DNA of 34,800 nt from Punctularia strigosozonata HHB-11173 SS5 (taxonomy: Eukaryota; Basidiomycota; Agaricomycetes; Corticiales; Punctulariaceae). Each line of letters opens with the position of its first letter. Position 1 is the first letter of the stretch. Below are positions 29,412 to 34,800 of the stretch, piece by piece. The notes below the pieces were generated by a model that saw nothing but the letters and a program-made list of their open reading frames with translations, made no database searches and was not told the DNA's origin. A program made the translations under genes and the position numbers. The stretch covers positions 2,873,938 to 2,908,737 of the forward strand of contig NW_006767434.1 in the NCBI RefSeq assembly GCF_000264995.1, in the 5' to 3' direction.

Positions 29412-30677
29412 ATGTCTTCCTCGAACACAGGACCAGAACCTCTCCTGCAAGGTGGCATACCAGTGCAATCCATCGTCACCGGCTCCCTACAAGAGCCCAC
29501 GGTGCACCAACTGTTCTCCCTTTCAGGGAGAACAGCTGTTGGTAGGTACCACTCCATTCGCGTGCCATGCCGCTCTCCTGATCCACGATTCCCGCTCGCA
29601 GTGACCGGCGGTGCTCGCGGCCTTGGAATGACTCTGGCGACGGCACTGCTCGAGGCTGGAGCTCATGTATACCTTCTCGACGTGCTCCCAGCGCCGTCCG
29701 AACCTGAATACAAGGCCCTCTCTGCCAAAGCTCAAGAAGCCGGTCTGAGCGTAGGGTATTATAAGGTATGTCCATCTACACCATTACCGCCCACCGAGTT
29801 ATCTCTCACTACGGAATCGGTACAGGTCGACGTCACCAAAATCGAACAAGTCGATGACGTGATTCAGACCATCGCGAAAGAGGCCCCTGCCAAGATTCGA
29901 CCCGTTATCGCTGCGGCAGGCAGTGAGTCTCCTTCCTGACATCATTCTATACGACTTCGCTGACTGCGCGCTGCGACAAGTTCTACAGGAATGCGAAGCG
30001 ATCGACTACAAGCAGGAGGATTTCCGTCGAATCATGGATGTCAACGTCCTCGGCGTGTTCAATACTGCTCAAGCGGCGGCCAAGATTATGTTGGCGCACG
30101 GGGAAGGAGGGAGTATCACAGCTATTGCGAGCATGAGTGGAACCATAGCGAACCGGGTAGATCGTTTCCGGCCTACGATCTCGCACACGCTCATTCTGTT
30201 CCCCATCAGGACCTCCCGGCCGTGGCTTAGTACGCGACAATAGAGAATGTTCGGTGCATGTTCTGACCGTTTCGCAGCAATTCGTCCAAAAGCGCAGTGT
30301 TGCAACTGTGTCGATCGCTCTCAGCCGAATGGGCCCCTAAGGGCATACGAGTAAACTCGCTCAGTCCCGGGTATATCATGACTGCGATGTATGTATCCCG
30401 CAGAGCTGAACGCTTCATACAGCTGATGAGGATGATCATCAGGACAGCCGCTCTTCTCGAGGTGAAACCCCAGCAAAAGGTGCAATGGGAGGACGGAAGT
30501 CCTCAGCACAGAATATCAGAGCCCTGGGAGTACAAGGGTCCGGCCGTGTTCCTGGCATCCGATGCCAGTTCGTTTTTCACGGGCATGGACCTTCGGGCGG
30601 AGTGAGCGTCGTTTTCTCGAGTTCGTTTCAGGCCTTTGCTCATTGAATGCGCCAGTGGCGGGTATTGTTCGTGGTGA
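29412..30677 (+). CDS. Classical short-chain dehydrogenase/reductase (tandem copy 1)
   Basis: Exons 29412-29541, 29602-29765, 29826-29922, 29981-30156, 30210-30229, 30278-30388, 30443-30601 and 30656-30677 join in phase to 292 residues. An N-terminal extension (SLQEPTVHQLFSLSGRTAV) leads into the Rossmann motif VTGGARGLGM. Other blocks are an Asp after beta-2 (YLLDVLP), VDVTK, AAAG in place of NNAG, MDVNVLGVFNTAQAAAKIM, the Ser-containing ASMSGTIANR, the active-site YNSSK, and NSLSPGYIMTAM. The first two bases of the active-site Tyr codon come from the 20-nt microexon 5. Asp after beta-2 usually means NAD(H) preference. The arrangement resembles sorbose-reductase, mannitol or arabinitol dehydrogenase-type SDRs; the substrate is inferred at best. 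No disabling change is seen. Confidence 0.88.
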
Positions 30678-31402
30678 ATACCGACAAACACTACCAAGAG
30701 AATCAAGGGAGAGAACAACGACCATCAGCCTAGTTTTGTGGGCCGCTGTTCACGAGATGGTGGTGGGTTTCACTCGCTTTACTGGCCAGTAAACAGAATG
30801 GCGTCGCTATTCAGTACTTATATCTGACAATCAAGACATGTCGCGATCATAGCTCCTCTTGTCAGTATCAACAATCAGGCATCGCTGTCCAGCTTGCGGG
30901 GTAGTGTGGGACGCGGTGTTCTCACATCACCCATCGAATCGAGACGAACGGGATGCAAGAAGATTTCGGACGTGCTTTGCCGTGCCTGATCATGCTACTC
31001 GTGTACACGCAGATGCATTTAGCCAGAACCCGCTCCTTACGGTTCACTCCCTCTCGCATCTCCTGTCACAAAGTAGCTCAGCGGGATTCGACCACTGCGG
31101 TTCTATTGCGGGACATTCTCAATCCCGCTGGGAACCATTGGAAACATGCGTCCCATGACTCCTGCTTCGCGGAACGTAAGGATTGCGGCATGTCCTAGTT
31201 GGATCCCATGATCCATGTCTGGCCAATGGAGGACGCTAGGGTATGCTATACCTCCATACATAGCTCCGTAGTTGGTGCCCCGCGTATCTCAGCTCACAGG
31301 TGCGTGGATTCCTAGCCAGTTCGGCGTATTCTTCTGCCATACATCGCATCCTTATGAACATAGAGATTATGTGCTTGCAGATACTATCAAACGTCACTCC
31401 CC
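30678..31402. other. Spacer between the tandem SDR genes
   Basis: 725 bp with no gene. It must hold the terminator of copy 1 and the promoter of copy 2. No obvious TATA box was fixed. Confidence 0.4.
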
Positions 31403-32675
31403 ATGTCCACATCGACCAACAAAGCGAGTCCTGAACCTCAGGTACTGGGCAGCATCCCAGTACAGTCCATTGTTGCTGGGTCCCTGCAAGAGCCGACTGT
31501 GCAGCAGCTATTCTCGCTCAAAGGCCGGACAGCAGTCGGTACGTACAGACGATTTCAGTCCTGGTATCATGAAGCAGTTCGCGAAGAACTCAAAACATAA
31601 CTACGCAGTGACCGGCGGCGCTCGTGGCCTTGGAATGACCCTAGCGTCAGCATTGCTGGAAGCTGGCGCACACGTTTATCTCATCGACGTGCTCCCGGTA
31701 CCGACGGAAGTGGAGTACGAGGCATTGTCGATCACAGCGCAAGAAGGCGGCTTGAGTTTGGCTTATCACAGGGCGAGCCTGCTTCGTGCTGATAACCCGG
31801 CGACGTAATGTTCACTGACTGACCTGCAGGTCGACGTCACCAAGATTGAAGAAGTTCATACTGCTTTCCAAACCATCGCCGCAGAAGCTCCCGCCCCTAT
31901 CCGCTCAGTGATCGCTGCGGCAGGCAGTGAGTTGACGTTCGCGTCGTATACTGTGATGAAGGACGATTCCGCGCGTAGTCCAACAAGAATGTGAAGCGAT
32001 CGATTATAAACAGGACGACTTCCGACGAATTATGGATGTGAACGTGCTCGGCGTCTTCAACACCGCACAAGCGGCTGCGAGGGTTATGTTCGCGCACGGA
32101 GAAGGAGGCAGTATCACAGCCATTGGCAGTATGAGCGGTACCGTGGCCAATCGGGTAGGTCCATGACCGAGGTTTATGGAAGACTTTCTAAACCTTTTCC
32201 TGTCAGGATCTCATTTGTGCCGCATAGTGCGTAAACGGCACCTGAAAAGAAACCAGCCCGTTAAACATAATCTCAGCAACACGTCCAAAGCTGCTGTACT
32301 ACAGCTTTGTCGGTCGCTCTCGGCTGAATGGGCCTCCAAAGGTATACGGGTAAACTCACTTAGTCCGGGATACATCATGACTGCGATGTGGGTATATCAC
32401 AATCCATTCATGGCGAGATATCGATCAATGCAAAATCTCAGGACTGCTGCGTTACTCGACGCTAAGCCGCAACACCGAGCACGATGGGAAGATGGCAATC
32501 CCCTTCACAGAATCTCAGAGCCATGGGAATACAAGGGACCAGCGCTGTTTCTGGCCTCGGATGCGAGCTCATTCTGTACGGGCATGGATCTTCGGGTAGA
32601 GTGGGTCGCCCTGTTCGAGAGGCGAAATTGTATTGACACTCATTCTATGTCAGCGGCGGGCATTGCTCGTGGTAA
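31403..32675 (+). CDS. Classical short-chain dehydrogenase/reductase (tandem copy 2), GC-AG intron 2
   Basis: Exons 31403-31538, 31609-31772, 31830-31926, 31979-32154, 32207-32226, 32277-32387, 32442-32600 and 32654-32675 join in phase to 294 residues. Exons 2-8 have exactly the same lengths as in copy 1. The motifs are also the same: VTGGARGLGM, YLIDVLPVP, VDVTKIEE, MDVNVLGVFNTAQAA, microexon DLICAA plus the first two bases of Tyr, YNTSK, NSLSPGYIMTAM, and an ending of DGGHCSW. Intron 2 begins GCGAGC rather than GT, the second GC donor needed to keep frame among the live genes in this window. Substrate and cofactor inferences are as for copy 1. Both copies look functional, so they may differ in expression or substrate. 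Confidence 0.87.
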
Positions 32676-33700
32676 TATCGAATGCAACGCGGCATTTTGG
32701 CTGCTGGACACATCATGTATATTTGCGTTCCACGTGCGATCTCGTGTGTCATAGCCACTGTAGCACAGTGAATGCGACAGTCGAAATGAGCTCGAGAGGA
32801 TGTCAAGAAGACCATGGGAAAACCTGAAGGACAGAGTATTCGGGATGTCGAGCGGGAGCGGCTTCACATAGCCCTCCGCAAAGTTAGATACAACTCACCA
32901 GAGTGTTGAGGTAGCTTATTTTTTGAAGGAATAGCGATGTGGTAGCGTGTGGCGAACGGTGTGTCGAAGAAGACTGAAGTTCTCTTAGATGTCGTGAACA
33001 ATAAGATATTGATTCAAGACCGTAGATGCAACTTTTATATGCGTTAAAAGGTACTCTACTGACCGGAGGGCCGTAGCTACGTACGCAGTCCAGTCACAAT
33101 GAAACTTCGAGGGGAGGATGGGATAGGAAAAGTTATTCTGAAAACGTAGAGAGCGCCCTAGACAGGTTTTGGAGCGCTGGAGACCTGGGCAGGAACAGGA
33201 GAAGGCGTTCAGAACACACTGGGCCGCGTCAGAGCGAGGGAAATGAGCGGCGGCACCGGATTTTTTTAAATGAGAAGAGTAGTTGATGCAGGAAAAGACC
33301 AAATGTCGGGCCTTGGGGGTACGTCGAGGCAGATTCAATAGCTACGCGATCCAGGGCGCAGTCGAGTACAGTCAGCTAGATATTTTTGAATGCGGAGGGC
33401 GCGCGAAGGAGACACCTAGAACTAGATGGATGAGGTGTCGAGAGGTGATGCCAAAAGAGGAAGGTTCCCCACCCGATTAGGCAGGTGGCGGGGCTTCGCT
33501 CGCGTGGTTGCGTCGGGCAGGGGACATCGCTCTCGAGACTCGCTCGCTCGCTCTCGTATTTCGCAAGACGATCTGTGATTTTCATGGGATTGCTACCGTA
33601 CAATATCGCGCCGCGATATTGTATATACATGGTCCTTCCCGGAGCACGAAGAGAACAGGGGAGAAGGTATGGAGACAACCAGTGCACTATTTTTACCATT
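32676..33700. other. 1-kb intergenic region with a GC-core palindrome
   Basis: No gene. It contains a short CGCT repeat (about 33541-33552) and the 25-bp palindrome listed separately. Confidence 0.4.
33599..33623. repeat. 25-bp perfect palindrome (single central base)
   Basis: TACAATATCGCG (33599-33610), a central C at 33611, and CGCGATATTGTA (33612-33623). All 12 pairs match. Like the palindrome at 1525-1566 it has AT-rich arms and a CGCG core, but the sequences are not copies. Confidence 0.8.
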
Positions 33701-34800
33701 TCATGCGCCTCCCATTCCGGCCGCGTCTTTCGAATTCACAGCCCGCTGTCCTGCCTCTACGACGTGCCATTCCTTGAGACGTTTCTCCGCTGGAGGAATG
33801 GTGACAAACAGGCAAGGTGCAACATAGTAAAACTCGGTTGATGCCTGTCCAGATATGTGAGCAAACCATACATTCTCCGAAGCTATTCGCCACTTCACCT
33901 CGTTTCCATACGCAGTGTAGTCCCCGGCTCGAGACGATTGTCCAGGATACGTTACCCACATGACATCTCGGCGGACTTTGGCACCGGAAGTGGAAAGCTC
34001 CTCCGTCAGCGAACCCTCCACGTAGGCCCCGTCGAGCTGACCGGGCTCCTGTGACGTGAACTCATCCAGCTTGAAAGGGTGATCGATCACGGGCTCGACA
34101 ATGATTTTTCGCAGAGTCTTTGAGTCATATTCCAACATGTCGTTGTACCAGCTTTCGAATTCCTCATCGTTGTCGTACCGAAACCGCCATGCGAACTTGA
34201 TACCAGCATGTTCGAATATGTCAACCAATATGGCGTCTGTTCCCTTGAGTTGCCTGCTCGTCTTGCTCCACTCTTGACCCTCGATAGGGTAAGAATGAGA
34301 GAAGCCGAAGCCCAAGATCGCCCCCTCGGGGACGAAGCTCATGTCGTCGAACATAGCCAAGATCGCTTGCCGGATGTACTCTTTGGAAGCGTCGCGAGTG
34401 CGGGCGGCGGCAGAGTTGAGCACGTCGTAAGAGATTTGTGTGCCGCTGTCGGGGATCGTGAAGACGTCCCACGCCGCCGTCACTCTCATTCCCGACGTGA
34501 CAGGCAGTACCTCGTGCTCGACGTCGGCGTACAGGAAGGCCCAAGGCAGCTGAGGGTTCCCCGAAGCACCCCACACGTCCGTAGACCAGTCATAGACGAT
34601 TTCTCTGTCGCCCTTTCGAACGACGAGGTCCCCGCCCGTAAAAGACGACGGGAGACATAGAGTGATCGTGCCCAAGTGATTCTCTCCACGAGCGGTGCTG
34701 TACTCGCAACGCATGAGTTAAACCCCTCCGAGATGAAGCCCTGGTGGATGGAACGTACTCCTGGTGAGCCTTGAAAAAGCCTCCTTGGGGATATATATTA
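33701..34800 (-). CDS. 2OG-Fe(II) dioxygenase (prolyl 4-hydroxylase-like), 5' end outside the window
   Basis: The last full exon is 34697-33701. A partial exon occupies 34800-34759, with the GTACGT...CAG intron 34758-34698 between. The partial exon reads YPQGGFFKAHQ and joins to DTARGENHLGTITL. The iron-binding HxD motif (H-Q-D) is therefore assembled across the intron. FTGGDLVVRKG, VEHEVLPVTSG and MRVTAAW supply the distal His and the 2-oxoglutarate-binding Arg. This matches the large Agaricomycete family of prolyl-4-hydroxylase-like 2OG dioxygenases, which are soluble enzymes with unknown substrates. The C-terminal 200 residues are family-specific (FHISGQAS-like, FVTIPPAEKR). At least 345 residues are visible. 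The start lies to the right of 34800. Confidence 0.82.

Noticed and set aside
1-34800. Biosynthetic gene cluster or CRISPR-like array
   Set aside because: No backbone enzyme (PKS, NRPS, terpene synthase) and no regularly spaced repeats; the oxidoreductases and transporters alone do not make a cluster.

Overview
The window is nuclear DNA of a filamentous basidiomycete, most likely an Agaricomycete and probably a polypore-type wood decayer. The genes are split by many short introns of about 40-75 bp with GT-AG (occasionally GC-AG) ends. The families present are typical of that group: NIS1-like secreted proteins, PriA/CPL1-type cysteine-rich domains, expanded MFS and SDR families, and the fungal integrase-core family. 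There are no bacterial features and no CRISPR array. Exon models were built by hand from splice sites and reading phase; family names rest on recognised motifs, not on a database search.

Layout. (1) 1-2500 is repeat-rich. A 761 bp solo LTR with a perfect 5 bp target duplication splits a minus-strand gene, whose promoter side carries a 42 bp near-perfect palindrome; a diverged direct repeat follows. (2) 2548-5594 is a graveyard of gene pieces: the 5' exons of one unknown gene, two unrelated MFS transporter C-terminal fragments and a PriA/CPL1-like fragment. (3) 5938-11300 holds three intact genes: a BTB-domain protein, a 599-residue DD35E integrase-like protein transcribed divergently from it, and a 486-residue Cys-rich/acidic protein in tandem. 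A noncoding stretch with three exact inverted repeats follows (11387-11806). This block is the best candidate for an undescribed mobile or domesticated module. (4) 12502-17638 is more ordinary: a small secreted protein with a frame problem, an isoprenylcysteine methyltransferase-like enzyme, and the divergent housekeeping pair MPDU1 and eIF3e, which share a 148 bp promoter. (5) 17957-20572 is a minus-strand trio of small secreted proteins (NIS1-like, Cys-rich, NIS1-like), each with a TATA box close to the start codon. (6) 21916-28227 contains a dead ACS-type MFS transporter, a second isoprenylcysteine methyltransferase-like gene and an intact 11-exon ACS transporter, a paralogue of the dead one. 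(7) 29412-32675 is a tandem pair of intact 8-exon SDR oxidoreductases with matching internal exon lengths; in both a 20-nt microexon supplies part of the catalytic Tyr codon. (8) 33701-34800 is the 3' part of a 2OG-Fe(II) dioxygenase that runs off the right edge.

How the genes work together. MPDU1 (dolichol-linked sugar use in the ER) and eIF3e (translation initiation) are core functions. The rest looks like fast-evolving accessory content: secreted proteins, transporters and oxidoreductases with tandem duplications, pseudogenes and transposon scars. No biosynthetic gene cluster with a backbone enzyme is visible.
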